Origin: Aphanothece hegewaldii CCALA 016
Lineage (GTDB): Bacteria; Cyanobacteriota; Cyanobacteriia; Cyanobacteriales; Microcystaceae
Direction: 5' to 3'
Assembly: GCF_003007785.1 (NCBI RefSeq)
Contig: NZ_PXOH01000006.1
Span: forward strand, 186,001 to 250,000
DNA length: 64,000 nucleotides
The notes under the pieces were generated by a model that was given only the letters and a program-made list of their open reading frames with translations, searched no databases and was not told the DNA's origin. Positions 15,976 through 25,468 of the stretch are shown one piece after another; the first letter of the stretch is position 1, and the number at the start of each line of letters is the position of its first letter. Both the position numbers and the translations under genes were made by a program.

Positions 15976-17487
15976 TTAAATTTGTCCTGCACTAATCGAT
16001 TGTAATAAATCCAAATTAGTTAACAGCATATAAGCAAAAATTGCGCCCCCTATTCCACCGACCAAGAAAGCAGCAGCGAACTGGCTCCAACCATCAACAG
16101 TTTTCAGAGAATCGGGTATATTTGGATTAGCTGTAGCGTAGCTTAATCGTCCTTGTTGGAATTCTTTTTTAAAGGAAACTGTTCCATAAATCGATAGACA
16201 AATCGTCATAATTACAATCAAGCTACAGGCTGATAATAAACCGACTAGGTTTCCTTGTTCAGTATTTCGTAAAGGCGATAATTTAATAAAGGGACCGAGG
16301 ATAAAATATCCGTGAGCCATTCCTATTTCTAGACCTCTGGCTAAAGGCGATAAACCTTGTCGATAAATCGGTAAATTTTTCAGTAAAAACCGAGTAAAGT
16401 CAGAGGAATTAATCGGTGTTAATAAATTTCCGTTATAAGGATTTCCCGCATATTTTACTACTGTATCACCGCGTTTGAAATCAAATCCAGCCGCTTCACC
16501 TCTTGCGCGAATAGCGTGCCAAATATGACCGAATAAAAAGATTACAGCAAAGACAAAATGAAATGTTGCTAACCAACCTCTGGCAGAAACAACACCCGTT
16601 TCTGTTTCAATGAGTCCAACAGGACCATAAAAAACATCAGGATAAACCGTATTATTGACGGTGACGAAATAGGCCGCCAAAAATCCCATGTATGCGATCG
16701 CACCTAAGCTGTATGATAGATATGCTTCCCCAGAATATATCAAAACTCGACGCGCCCAAGGAAGGGGTTTAGTCGCCATGTGCCATAAACCACCGAGAAT
16801 ACATAGTGTACCGACCCAAAAATGACCGCCAACGACATCTTCTAGGTTATCGACGGCTGCCATTCCCTGAGAACCCGATGCACCGACTAAATAGCCGAAG
16901 ATAGTAGCAGGGTTAAGGGTTGGGTTTGTAACGACGCGTACCATACCACCATTACTAGCCCAAGGGTCAAAAATTCCACCCCAAAACATGGCTTTAAAAA
17001 CCAGTAAAAACGCACCTAATCCTAAAAGAACAAGGCGAATACCGAGAATAGTCGTCATTTTGCTGCTATCTTTCCAGTCATAGCCGAAAAACCCTGCAAA
17101 AGTCCGATTTTCTTCGAGAACTTCTGGCCCTAATAACGCATGGTACAAACCGCCTGCACCTAAAACCGCCGAAGAAATCAGATGAACTACACCAATGACA
17201 AAATAGGGATAGGTATCAATAACTTGGCCTCCTTCTCCCACACCTAAACCCAGTGTAGCTAGATGGGGCAGCAGAATTAGACCCTGTTCGTACATCGGTT
17301 GTGCAGGGTTATAGCGGGACAATTCAAATAAAGTCATTGCACCCGCCCACAGTACAATTAAACCAGCATGGGCAACGTGTGCGCCGAGTAATTTACCCGA
17401 AAGGTTGATAAAACGAGCATTACCCGCCCACCAACCAACGCTAGGTATTTTGGAACGATAGGGACTTTCATCAATAACGGCAGTCAT
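15976..17487 (-). CDS. CP43'-PsaL fusion chlorophyll-binding protein
   Basis: 503 residues. Residues 1-335 are an IsiA/Pcb-type six-helix chlorophyll antenna protein: [22 protein letters not shown] start, conserved His residues in each helix, short lumenal loop, and [10 protein letters not shown] end. A link of only about ten residues leads into 347-503, which is a PsaL-like domain: [39 protein letters not shown]-like [17 protein letters not shown], a helix ending LSIYGTVSF, and [22 protein letters not shown]. PsaL holds photosystem I trimers together. Such fusions are known in some cyanobacterial CP43' clusters and could dock the antenna at the PsaL position of a PSI monomer. It is co-directional with, and 99 bp downstream of, the next CP43' gene. 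Confidence 0.92.
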   Translation of the reverse strand: MTAVIDESPYRSKIPSVGWWAGNARFINLSGKLLGAHVAHAGLIVLWAGAMTLFELSRYNPAQPMYEQGLILLPHLATLGLGVGEGGQVIDTYPYFVIGVVHLISSAVLGAGGLYHALLGPEVLEENRTFAGFFGYDWKDSSKMTTILGIRLVLLGLGAFLLVFKAMFWGGIFDPWASNGGMVRVVTNPTLNPATIFGYLVGASGSQGMAAVDNLEDVVGGHFWVGTLCILGGLWHMATKPLPWARRVLIYSGEAYLSYSLGAIAYMGFLAAYFVTVNNTVYPDVFYGPVGLIETETGVVSARGWLATFHFVFAVIFLFGHIWHAIRARGEAAGFDFKRGDTVVKYAGNPYNGNLLTPINSSDFTRFLLKNLPIYRQGLSPLARGLEIGMAHGYFILGPFIKLSPLRNTEQGNLVGLLSACSLIVIMTICLSIYGTVSFKKEFQQGRLSYATANPNIPDSLKTVDGWSQFAAAFLVGGIGGAIFAYMLLTNLDLLQSISAGQI

Positions 17488-17586
17488 ATTTATGCCTCAC
17501 CAAAAAAATGTAAAATAAAGAGGAAAGTTGAGATTTAGATTAGGTTTGGGAATGGACACAACTAAATCTCAACGGAAGTCAGGTAG

Positions 17587-18645
17587 TTAAATCGGTTGAG
17601 TCGGAACTAATGCAGGGTTAACCCGACCTTTGCGAAAATCAAAGCCAGCAGAACGTAAAGCGTGCCAAATATGCCCTTGGAGGAAGAAGAAAGCTAACCA
17701 AAAGTGAGTATTAGCTAACCAAACTCTTGAGCTTAATACAGTTGGGTCTTCTGCTGTAAAATAAGGAAAAAGACCTAATTTAATCGAAAGTGGCGAACCG
17801 TAAAAGACTTCTGGGTAAACGGTGGTATTGATGGCACAAAAATAAGCCGCAATAAAGCCCATTAATGCCAATGCACCTAAACTATAAGATAGATAAGCTT
17901 CTCCAGACCAAACAAATAAACGATGTGTCCATGCAAAGGGTTTTGTTAAAATGTGCCAAATACCGCCCGCAATGAGCATCGCACCGACCCAAATATGACC
18001 CCCAACGACATCTTCTAGGTTATTAACCCCTGCAATCCAATTTTTTCCGACAGCACCGAAGAAATAACCATAGATGATACCTGGGTTAAGGGTTGGTTGT
18101 TCAATGACTCTGACATTTTCCACCGCAGGGTCATACAACCCACCGAAATACATTGCTTTAGCCACTAAGAGGAATGCACCCAACCCTAATAGTACGAGAT
18201 GAAAACCAAGAATATTGGTCATTTTGTTGGTGTCTTTCCAGTCGTAACCGAAAAAATCATACTTGGTTTCTAAATATTCAGTCCCCAGTACCGTGTGAAA
18301 AATTCCGCCAAATCCGATAAAAGTAGACGAAATAAGGTGTAATACGCCAATAACGAAGTAGGGGTAAGTATTAATAACTGCACCGCCCGCACCCACCCCA
18401 AAACCAAGCGCGGCGAGATGGGGTAATAAGATTAATCCTTGTTCGCTCATGGGTGCAGTAACATCGAAGCGAGACAGTTCAAACAGAGTCATCGCCCCAG
18501 CCCAAAAAACAATCAAGCCAGCATGAGCAACATGAGCGCCTAATAATCGACCAGAAATATCAACTAGACGAGCATTACCCGCCCACCAAGGAATCTCTTG
18601 AAAGTCTTTATTTTCTATAGAGGAAGCCTCTGTAATTGTTGTCAT
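17587..18645 (-). CDS. CP43'-family chlorophyll-binding antenna protein (Pcb/IsiA-like)
   Basis: 352 residues with the six-helix CP43' fold: [25 protein letters not shown] start, paired His and Glu chlorophyll ligands, [15 protein letters not shown] motif and [16 protein letters not shown] end. It lacks the large lumenal loop of photosystem II CP43, so it is an accessory antenna. It is less like IsiA than the gene at 18978, which retains the IsiA-type start and the [16 protein letters not shown] end. It begins the minus-strand operon that continues with the CP43'-PsaL fusion, and is divergent from isiA. Confidence 0.93.
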   Translation of the reverse strand: MTTITEASSIENKDFQEIPWWAGNARLVDISGRLLGAHVAHAGLIVFWAGAMTLFELSRFDVTAPMSEQGLILLPHLAALGFGVGAGGAVINTYPYFVIGVLHLISSTFIGFGGIFHTVLGTEYLETKYDFFGYDWKDTNKMTNILGFHLVLLGLGAFLLVAKAMYFGGLYDPAVENVRVIEQPTLNPGIIYGYFFGAVGKNWIAGVNNLEDVVGGHIWVGAMLIAGGIWHILTKPFAWTHRLFVWSGEAYLSYSLGALALMGFIAAYFCAINTTVYPEVFYGSPLSIKLGLFPYFTAEDPTVLSSRVWLANTHFWLAFFFLQGHIWHALRSAGFDFRKGRVNPALVPTQPI

Positions 18646-18977
18646 TTTGACAGACCTCTTTGACTACCTAGTTGAGAATTAAATTCAATAAGCTTAAAAT
18701 CAGCTTACAGGATCTTGACAAATTATTGAGAATATTTCTCGTTAGATGAGTAATTTTAATCACGTTAAGTAAATGTTACAAGTAAACCTAATAGTATTTA
18801 TTCTTAATTAAAAAATATGCTAAAAGCTGTAACGCTTATATATAAACGTTTTTAATCCTTATCTCTCTCCTTAGACTGATAAATTTATTAAGAAATATTA
18901 TCAATAATTGTGCAAAGACAGAGAGATAAGGCACAATCAAGCCAAACAGAGTTAACACAACTTAATAGGAGATACAA
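18646..18977. promoter_or_regulatory. divergent promoter region of the two CP43' operons
   Basis: 332 AT-rich bases between the starts of the minus-strand CP43' gene and isiA; it must carry both promoters. A near-palindrome GAGAA-TAT-TTCTC lies at 18728-18740, and an AT-rich AGAAATATTATCAATAAT stretch near 18891. Iron regulation through Fur is expected for isiA, but neither sequence is a clear match to the 19-bp Fur box, so binding sites are only candidates. The isiA ribosome binding site is AGGAG, eight bases before the GTG at 18978. Confidence 0.5.
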
Positions 18978-20063
18978 GTGCAATCATACGGAAAACCCAA
19001 GGTAAAGTATGACTGGTGGGCGGGTAATGCTCGTTTTGCCAATCTTTCGGGCTTATTCATTTCGGCTCACGTTGCCCAAGCTGCGTTAATGGTTTTTTGG
19101 GCTGGCGCGTTTACCTTATTTGAAATTTCTCGCTATAATCCAACTTTACCGATGGGCGAACAGGGTTTAATCTTATTGCCCCATCTTGCCACTCTAGGTT
19201 TAGGCGTAGGTAATGGCGGTGAAGTCGTTAGTACCTATCCCTTCTTTGTAGTTGGTGCAGTCCATCTCATCTCTTCCGCCGTACTCGGTGCAGGCGCACT
19301 CTTTCACACCTTTAAAGCAGAAAGTGACCTAAAAGAAGCGAATGGACAAGCAAGAAAATTCCATTTTGAATGGAACGACCCCGCACAACTGGGTATGATT
19401 TTAGGACATCACCTTTTATTCTTAGGTGCAGGTGCCTTGTTACTCGTGGCTAAAGCGATGTTTTTCGGTGGACTGTATGATGCTGCATCCCAAACCGTTC
19501 GCGTCGTTACTAACCCAACTTTAGACCCTTTAACCATCTACGGCTATCAAACCCATTTTGCCTCAGTTGATAATCTCGAAGATTTAGTCGGTGGACATAT
19601 TTATGTCGCTATTTTGCTCATTGCTGGCGGAATTTGGCACATTATCACCCCTCCTTTACCTTGGGCGAAAAAAGTTCTAATTTTCTCTGGTGAAGCGATT
19701 TTATCTTATTCTCTTGGTGGCATTGCTTTAGCTGGTTTTGTTGCGGCCTATTTCTGTGCAGTCAATACTCTAGCTTATCCTGTCGAATTCTATGGAGAAC
19801 CTTTAAAGATTGAATTAGGTATTGTTCCCTATTTCTCCGATACTGCTGTATTACCTGTGGGCGTTCATACGGCGCGTGCTTGGTTAGCTAATGCTCATTT
19901 CTTCCTTGCCTTCTTCTTCCTACAAGGGCATCTTTGGCACGCTCTACGGGCGATGGGCTTTGATTTTCGACGCATTACTACCGCGTTAGACAATGCAGCT
20001 ATTCCCAAAGAGGGTCAACCCATTGTTTCTAAAGCTAAACCGGCAACTGCTGAAGCGGAATAA
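18978..20063 (+). CDS. isiA: iron-stress chlorophyll-binding protein IsiA (CP43')
   Basis: 361 residues from a GTG start with AGGAG upstream. The start [19 protein letters not shown], the [13 protein letters not shown] helix, [32 protein letters not shown] and the end [19 protein letters not shown] are those of true IsiA. IsiA binds about 13-17 chlorophyll a, forms rings around photosystem I under iron starvation, and also quenches excess light. It heads a plus-strand pair with the CP43'-like gene at 20181. A short Ala/Lys-rich tail extends beyond the usual C terminus. Confidence 0.96.
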   Translation: MQSYGKPKVKYDWWAGNARFANLSGLFISAHVAQAALMVFWAGAFTLFEISRYNPTLPMGEQGLILLPHLATLGLGVGNGGEVVSTYPFFVVGAVHLISSAVLGAGALFHTFKAESDLKEANGQARKFHFEWNDPAQLGMILGHHLLFLGAGALLLVAKAMFFGGLYDAASQTVRVVTNPTLDPLTIYGYQTHFASVDNLEDLVGGHIYVAILLIAGGIWHIITPPLPWAKKVLIFSGEAILSYSLGGIALAGFVAAYFCAVNTLAYPVEFYGEPLKIELGIVPYFSDTAVLPVGVHTARAWLANAHFFLAFFFLQGHLWHALRAMGFDFRRITTALDNAAIPKEGQPIVSKAKPATAEAE

Positions 20064-20070
20064 AAGTAAA

Positions 20071-20089
20071 GGGGATTAAAAAAATCCCC
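20071..20089 (+). terminator. hairpin after isiA (partial terminator or RNA stabiliser)
   Basis: GGGGATT at 20071-20077 and AATCCCC at 20083-20089 form a 7-bp stem with an A5 loop, 7 bp after the isiA stop. The tail is CCATATTT rather than a T-run, so readthrough into the next CP43' gene is likely; it may lower downstream expression or protect the isiA message. Confidence 0.6.
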
Positions 20090-20180
20090 CCATATTTACA
20101 CACAATACTTTCATTCTAAATGATTCTGTAGAGGGCGGAAAATGCCCTCTGATTCCTTGCATTCAAAACCTAGAAGATTT

Positions 20181-21233
20181 ATGACTACTGCAAATATTCG
20201 CACCTCCCAACAATATGATTGGAGTTGGTTGTCTGGAAATGCTCGTCTCATTAATTTATCGGGACAACTATTAGGCGCACATATCGCCCATGCGGGTTTA
20301 ATCATGTTTTGGGCAGGTTCGATAACCCTTGTCGAACTAACCAAACTAAACCCCGAACTACCCTTATCTGAACAAGGATTATTATTAATTCCCAATTTAG
20401 CCCGTTTAGGCTGGGGTATTAGCGCAAATGGGACGATTATCGACACTTATCCTTATTTTGTCGTCGGAATACTTCATTTAGCGGCTTCGGCTGTTTTAGG
20501 TGCAGGAGGCTTATTTCATGTTTTCCGAGGCCCCGTAATACTAAAAGATGCCACTGGACAAGCGAAAAAATTTCACTATGAATGGAATGATGCTAAACAG
20601 TTAGGTTTAATTTTAGGTCATCATCTCCTCTTTCTCGGTGTAGCCGCTTTATTATTTGTCGCCAAAGCAATGAACTGGGGTGGTATTTATGACCCCGCTA
20701 TTAACAATGTTCGTGTAATTACTAATCCCACTTTAGATCCGTTTACCATTTTTGGTTATCTATTTGGTTTTGTTGATGGACATTGGAACCCATTAGGTAT
20801 GGCGGCGGTGAATAACTTAGAAGATGTCATCGGCGGCCATATTTGGGTAGGGGTGATGTGTATTGCGGGTGGTATCTGGCATATTATCACCGAACCCTTT
20901 AGCTGGGCCAAAAAAAGATTGATTTTTAACGGTCATGGAATTTTGTCTTACAGTCTCGCCGGTGTCGCACTAATGGCGTTTACATCCTGTTATTTTGTGG
21001 CGTTCAACGATACTGTTTATCCTACTGTATTATATGGTAGCGATCGCACTCAATTTGCCGCCGTTCAATTTGCACTGTGTGTTACTTTCTTAGGCGGTCA
21101 TGTTTGGCACGCTTTTAAAGCTCGTAACCAAGGAAAAGCCCTCAGTAAACAAGAACAGTTTAACGGATTTCTTGCCGGTTTTGTCGGTTTAAGTATTCTG
21201 GTTATCGGGTTAGTCCTGTTGACTTGGCGTTAA
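20181..21233 (+). CDS. CP43'-family chlorophyll-binding protein with extra C-terminal helix
   Basis: 350 residues from the ATG at 20181, which gives MTTANIRTSQQYDWSW, like its paralogues (MTTITEA..., MTAVIDE...); the frame is open 13 codons further upstream. It has the CP43' signature ([37 protein letters not shown]). The last lumenal loop is much shortened, and the usual HALRAxGFDFR end is replaced by HAFKARNQGKALSKQEQ followed by an additional membrane helix (about 325-348). It is the second gene of the isiA operon and is probably a distinct antenna type. Exact subclass is inference. Confidence 0.92.
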   Translation: MTTANIRTSQQYDWSWLSGNARLINLSGQLLGAHIAHAGLIMFWAGSITLVELTKLNPELPLSEQGLLLIPNLARLGWGISANGTIIDTYPYFVVGILHLAASAVLGAGGLFHVFRGPVILKDATGQAKKFHYEWNDAKQLGLILGHHLLFLGVAALLFVAKAMNWGGIYDPAINNVRVITNPTLDPFTIFGYLFGFVDGHWNPLGMAAVNNLEDVIGGHIWVGVMCIAGGIWHIITEPFSWAKKRLIFNGHGILSYSLAGVALMAFTSCYFVAFNDTVYPTVLYGSDRTQFAAVQFALCVTFLGGHVWHAFKARNQGKALSKQEQFNGFLAGFVGLSILVIGLVLLTWR

Positions 21234-21240
21234 AATTGTC

Positions 21241-21267
21241 GGGGCTTGGTCTTCAAGTCCCTACACC
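21241..21267. repeat. dispersed hairpin repeat, copy 2
   Basis: GGGGCTTG at 21241-21248 pairs with CAAGTCCC at 21254-21261 (8 bp with one G-T wobble), then CTACACC. It lies 7 bp after the stop of the fourth CP43' gene, a terminator-like place. Confidence 0.65.
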
Positions 21268-21323
21268 AGAATCGCGCTTGAATGTTAACCTAGAACTGTT
21301 CAATCTCTACTCAAGCGAAAACC

Positions 21324-22265
21324 GTGTTTTTTAGCGTTGTCATTCCGACTTATAACCGTAAACCGATTTTAGAAAAATGTCTCAAAGCCTTAGAAAATCA
21401 ACAACTCAGCGATAATAAAGTACAAGGTTATGAAGTCGTCGTCGTGGATGACGGTTCAACAGATGATACCCTTAATTGGTTAGCCAACTCGCAAAAAGAA
21501 TATCCCCACGTTAAAGTATTTGAACAAAATCATCAAGGGCCAGCCGCCGCCCGTAATTTAGGGGTAGAAAAAGCAACTGGTGATACGATTATATTTATAG
21601 ATAGTGATCTTGTCGTCACAGAAAAATTCCTCCAGTCTCACGCTGATGCTCTCATTCAAGGGGAACAAGAACAAGGAAACGATTGCATTTTTACCTATGG
21701 TTGGGTGATTAATACCTGTAATTTTGATGATCCTAGCTCAGAACCTTATAAAATTACCGATTATTCAAGGGCTTATTTTGCCACAGGAAATGTCGCTATT
21801 GCTCGAAAATGGCTCGAAAAAGCGGGAAACTTCGATACACGCTTTCAATTGTATGGTTGGGAAGATTTAGAATTGGGCGTAAGATTAAAAAAACTGGGAC
21901 TTCAATTAATTAAATGTCCCGAAGCAGTTGGCTATCACTGGCATCCTCCCTTTAAATTAGATCAAATTCCTAATTTAATCGATAAAGAAATCCAACGGGG
22001 ACGAATGGGAGTTCTCTTTTATGAAAAACACCCGACTTGGGATGTTCGTTTAATGATACAAATGACTTGGATACATCGTATTTTATGGGGTGTACTCTCA
22101 GTTGGTGGAAGATTAAACGAAAAAACGATGGCACCTTTTTTACAATGGCTCATCGATATCGGTAAACCCCAACTTGCACTAGAAGTAGCGCGAGTATTTT
22201 TGAACTGGTACAACGTACAGGGAGTTTACGAAGCTTACCACGAATTACAACAGCGTACATCGTGA
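21324..22265 (+). CDS. family 2 glycosyltransferase
   Basis: 313 residues from a GTG start. It shows the GT-A fold: N-terminal SVVIPTYNRKPILEKCLKAL, VVVDDGSTDDT nucleotide-binding strand, GPAAARNLG, and the metal-binding FIDSDLV motif; then an acceptor-side WEDLELGVRLKK motif (the ED pair expected for an inverting base). It transfers a sugar from a nucleotide donor to an unknown acceptor. No polysaccharide genes are next to it; btpA follows on the same strand. Confidence 0.9.
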   Translation: MFFSVVIPTYNRKPILEKCLKALENQQLSDNKVQGYEVVVVDDGSTDDTLNWLANSQKEYPHVKVFEQNHQGPAAARNLGVEKATGDTIIFIDSDLVVTEKFLQSHADALIQGEQEQGNDCIFTYGWVINTCNFDDPSSEPYKITDYSRAYFATGNVAIARKWLEKAGNFDTRFQLYGWEDLELGVRLKKLGLQLIKCPEAVGYHWHPPFKLDQIPNLIDKEIQRGRMGVLFYEKHPTWDVRLMIQMTWIHRILWGVLSVGGRLNEKTMAPFLQWLIDIGKPQLALEVARVFLNWYNVQGVYEAYHELQQRTS

Positions 22266-22357
22266 TGTAAAAAATCATTTTCGATCATGGTTTTTTTCAG
22301 TGTATAATGATCATTTGGCTTTCCATAACAGATGCGAAAAAGGTAAACATAGATCCA

Positions 22358-23203
22358 GTGGACTTGATCAAAATCTTCAATACAGCCCATCCCATTATCG
22401 GAGTCGTTCATCTGTGGCCTTTACCAACGTCGGCTCGTTGGGGAGGCAGTCTCAAAGCAGTCATAGAACGCGCAGAACAAGAAGCGACGGCTTTAGCAGC
22501 AGGCGGTGTCGATGGTATTATTATAGAAAACTTTTTTGATGCCCCTTTTACTAAATCTCAGGTTGATCCCGCCGTCGTTAGTGCGATGACCTTAATTGTA
22601 GATCGAGTCAAAAATTTAATTGTCTTACCGATTGGTATAAATGTACTGCGGAATGATGCTAAAAGCGGAATGGCGATCGCTTCTTGTGTGAATGCCCAAT
22701 TTATTCGAGTTAATGTCCTAACGGGAGTAATGGCGACGGATCAGGGTATTATTGAAGGCCAAGCTTATGAATTATTACGATATCGTCGAGAATTAGGCTC
22801 TGATGTAGGAATACTCGCCGATGTTTTAGTCAAACACGCTCGACCTTTAGGAACGCCGAATTTAACCACTGCCGTACAAGATACCATTGAAAGAGGGCTC
22901 GCAGACGGTGTAATATTATCAGGATGGGCGACCGGGAGTCCACCGAGTTTAGAAGATTTAGAATTAGCAACGGCGGCGGCAAAAGGCACACCTGTTTTTA
23001 TCGGAAGTGGAGCCAGTTGGGAGAATATTAGTCATCTGATGCAAGCGGCGGATGGTGCAATTGTAGCTAGTTCCCTGAAACGTCAAGGAAAAATTACAGA
23101 ACCCGTTGATCCGATACGAGTCGCTCAATTTGTTGAAGCAGCAAGACAAGTTAGTCAAGCCAAAGAACAAGCAAAATCTTTACAGTCAGTCAAAGCAAAA
23201 TAA
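22358..23203 (+). CDS. btpA: photosystem I biogenesis protein BtpA
   Basis: 281 residues from the GTG at 22358, which gives the family-type start VDLIKIFNTAHPIIGVVHLWPLPTSARWGGS; the frame is open from an ATG at 22307 that would add 17 atypical residues. BtpA proteins have a TIM-barrel fold and include GGVDGIIIENFFDAPF and VLSGWATGSPPSLEDLE-like stretches, all seen here. In Synechocystis, BtpA is a thylakoid-surface protein needed to keep the PsaA/PsaB reaction centre proteins stable. Its place just downstream of the PSI antenna island is fitting, though the glycosyltransferase gene intervenes. Confidence 0.94.
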   Translation: MDLIKIFNTAHPIIGVVHLWPLPTSARWGGSLKAVIERAEQEATALAAGGVDGIIIENFFDAPFTKSQVDPAVVSAMTLIVDRVKNLIVLPIGINVLRNDAKSGMAIASCVNAQFIRVNVLTGVMATDQGIIEGQAYELLRYRRELGSDVGILADVLVKHARPLGTPNLTTAVQDTIERGLADGVILSGWATGSPPSLEDLELATAAAKGTPVFIGSGASWENISHLMQAADGAIVASSLKRQGKITEPVDPIRVAQFVEAARQVSQAKEQAKSLQSVKAK

Positions 23204-23207
23204 TTAA

Positions 23208-24974
23208 TTAGTGCGTATTTTTCAAGACTCTATTTCTCTTGAGTCGATTAAAAATTCGAGTGATTAATTCAGATTCACAAAAAGGCTTGTTAACATAATC
23301 ATCAGCACCCGCACTAAACAAACTATGAATGACATCTTTCTCGTGGCGCGAGGTCAAAAATAAAATCGGTAAATTGTCCCACTGATTATCATTGCGGACT
23401 ACTTGACATAATTCTATTCCTGTGATATGGGGCATATCTACATTTAAAAGCAAAATATCTGGAACAGTATAAATTAAAGTTTCCCAAAATTGACGGGGAT
23501 CATTAAGAGTTGTTAATTCTATTCCCCAAGATGGGAGTAATTGTTGCAAAGCTTCGAGCAATAAAGGATCATCATCAACCGCCAAAACCTTAATATTATC
23601 TAGGGAAATAGACGATAAAGTTTTTTGTATTAAAGCCAAAAGTTGTTGACTGGGGAGATATTTTGAGATTAAACGTTTGCCACCACGTCGCGCAATTTCT
23701 AAACGAGTTAATAATTCTTCATCAACAGTAAAAACCAAAATCGGTAAATGAGGATATCGTGTTGTTAGTTCTTCTAGAAAAATCAGTCCATCAGTTACTT
23801 GAGCAACAGAAGAAAGATCAAGAAGAATCAAATGAGGCGCACCGCTTTGCGGATCTCTTCGAGATCGCTGCTTAATTTGCTCTTGAACTTCTTTGAGAGT
23901 AAAAACCGTATTAATCTGAATCTTAGCTTTTTTAGAAAGTGTTTGCAACGACTCAGCAAAAATATAATCTTGACTAATTAACAATAATTGATGAGAAAAA
24001 GAACAATTAGAAGAATTATGAGCCTTAAAGCGCAAAGATGGTTTAAATAAAGAACATTCAGTCCATGTGTGGAAGATTTCCCGATCGCGTTGATGTAAAC
24101 TATTTGTACCAAATAAACTCGGAAATTCTGCTAACGGATGAAATGCTTCTTGGGCTTGTTCTTGAGCGACTTCTACAGTAGATTGTAACAGCAAATTTGA
24201 AGTAAACATCACCCGTTCTAAAAGAGGAGTATTCTGACGTTCCCACTCTTGAGTTACTGTAAAAGAAATTGGCTCGGCATCTAAAGAAAAATTAGTTTTA
24301 GTTTCTGGTACTTTCAAACGATAGCCTATTCCATAAACCGTTTCAATATAATTTTGCGCTCCTACATCTTTAAGCTTTTTTCGTAAACGTTTAATATGGG
24401 CGCGTACTGTATCCTTATTTGGAACATTATCAAACGACCATAAATGATCTAAAATCACATTACTACTAAAAATGCGACGGGGATGACGCATAAACAGTTC
24501 AATAAGACTATATTCCTTAGCAGAAAGGGAAATATACTGATCTTTGAATGATAATTGACAGGTACTTGGATCTAAACATAAATCCCCCCAAGATAGAACA
24601 GAAGTATTATATATATCTCGACGGCGTAATAAAGCGCGAATTTGGGCGAAAAGTTCATCAGGGTGATAGGGTGTAAGAATATAATCATCGGCACCCGCAT
24701 CCAACCCATGCACCTTAGTACCGTTGTTTTGATGAGCAGTTAATAGTAAAATTGGCCCGTGATAGTTTTTAGCCCGTAGTTGGCGACACAGCGTAATTCC
24801 GTCTCGTTTCGGCAGACTCACTTCTAAAAGAATGAGATCATATGTCACCGACTGAGCATAATTCCAGCCCATTTCCCCATCACTAGCAACATCGACAACA
24901 TAATGCTGACGAATTAAGTCTGTTACTAGCTTTTGAGCGAGAAGCTGATCATCTTCCACTAATAGAAGTCTCAT
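23208..24974 (-). CDS. multi-receiver OmpR-type regulator with degenerate receivers
   Basis: 588 residues: receiver 1 (1-120), OmpR/PhoB winged helix (about 125-225, ending ETVYGIGYRL), an undefined linker, receiver 2 (about 325-450) and receiver 3 (about 458-580). Each receiver is faulty. Receiver 1 has Glu51 instead of the phospho-acceptor Asp (LILLEVSLP) and Thr for the switch Lys (YILTPYH). Receiver 2 keeps Asp and Lys but lacks the acidic pair. Receiver 3 has Asn511 (LLLNVDMP) instead of Asp. It should bind DNA, perhaps without classical phosphorylation. It is divergent from the chemotaxis-like operon. Minus-strand stop lies 4 bp from that of btpA (convergent). Confidence 0.9.
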   Translation of the reverse strand: MRLLLVEDDQLLAQKLVTDLIRQHYVVDVASDGEMGWNYAQSVTYDLILLEVSLPKRDGITLCRQLRAKNYHGPILLLTAHQNNGTKVHGLDAGADDYILTPYHPDELFAQIRALLRRRDIYNTSVLSWGDLCLDPSTCQLSFKDQYISLSAKEYSLIELFMRHPRRIFSSNVILDHLWSFDNVPNKDTVRAHIKRLRKKLKDVGAQNYIETVYGIGYRLKVPETKTNFSLDAEPISFTVTQEWERQNTPLLERVMFTSNLLLQSTVEVAQEQAQEAFHPLAEFPSLFGTNSLHQRDREIFHTWTECSLFKPSLRFKAHNSSNCSFSHQLLLISQDYIFAESLQTLSKKAKIQINTVFTLKEVQEQIKQRSRRDPQSGAPHLILLDLSSVAQVTDGLIFLEELTTRYPHLPILVFTVDEELLTRLEIARRGGKRLISKYLPSQQLLALIQKTLSSISLDNIKVLAVDDDPLLLEALQQLLPSWGIELTTLNDPRQFWETLIYTVPDILLLNVDMPHITGIELCQVVRNDNQWDNLPILFLTSRHEKDVIHSLFSAGADDYVNKPFCESELITRIFNRLKRNRVLKNTH

Positions 24975-25468
24975 ACCAACCCTAATTGAGATGCTTTACT
25001 CTAAATATTCCCAAAAATTTAGGCAAATCATCATAATTGTCACAAGTTTTTCATATTTATGATTTATTTTTATAAATAGCTTGATGACACATAATACCAA
25101 TTCACTTTTCCAATGCTACAGGTTTTGAGCCCCCCGCCTGCGGTTGGGGGGATCGCTCATCAGGATCTGTAGTCAAATTTTTTAGAATTGGTATAAGTTT
25201 ACCCATTGGCAAAATCTAGCATTTCTCTCATCCTTTAAGTCTTCTAACAAAACTTATACGGTTTGAGCCAGAAAAAAGAGAGTGAAAGCTTAATTTTTGT
25301 GGAGACGAATCATGTTAATAATGTTTTGGATTATAAAAAACTTGATGACTCAATCTATAAGGGAAACGCTTAATGATAAACTCTTGTTAATGCTTCTATA
25401 ATTTTCAAACCCTAAATTTCCTAATTAGGTCAGATATAATGCTGTTTTAAGCAACCGAAGAGAACTCA
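24975..25468. promoter_or_regulatory. divergent region upstream of the chemotaxis operon
   Basis: About 490 bp between the multi-receiver regulator and the PatA-like gene. It holds a MITE-like element (25094-25194) and AT-rich sequence that must contain both promoters. No other gene is seen. Confidence 0.5.
25094..25194. mobile_element. MITE-like palindromic element
   Basis: 101 bp bounded by perfect 10-bp terminal inverted repeats, ATACCAATTC at 25094-25103 and GAATTGGTAT at 25185-25194, extended on both sides by matching AT bases. Inside are nested inverted repeats: CTACAG near 25117 against CTGTAG near 25168, and a strong six-C/six-G stem at 25130-25135 and 25146-25151. The ACCAATTC end is common in cyanobacterial MITEs. 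It has no coding capacity. Confidence 0.7.

Noticed and set aside
17587-18645. Calling this gene isiA
   Set aside because: The gene at 18978 has the true IsiA start, loop and end motifs; this one is a different CP43' paralogue.
18646-18977. Definite Fur box for isiA
   Set aside because: AT-rich candidates exist, but none matches the 19-bp consensus well enough by eye; reported only as a promoter region.
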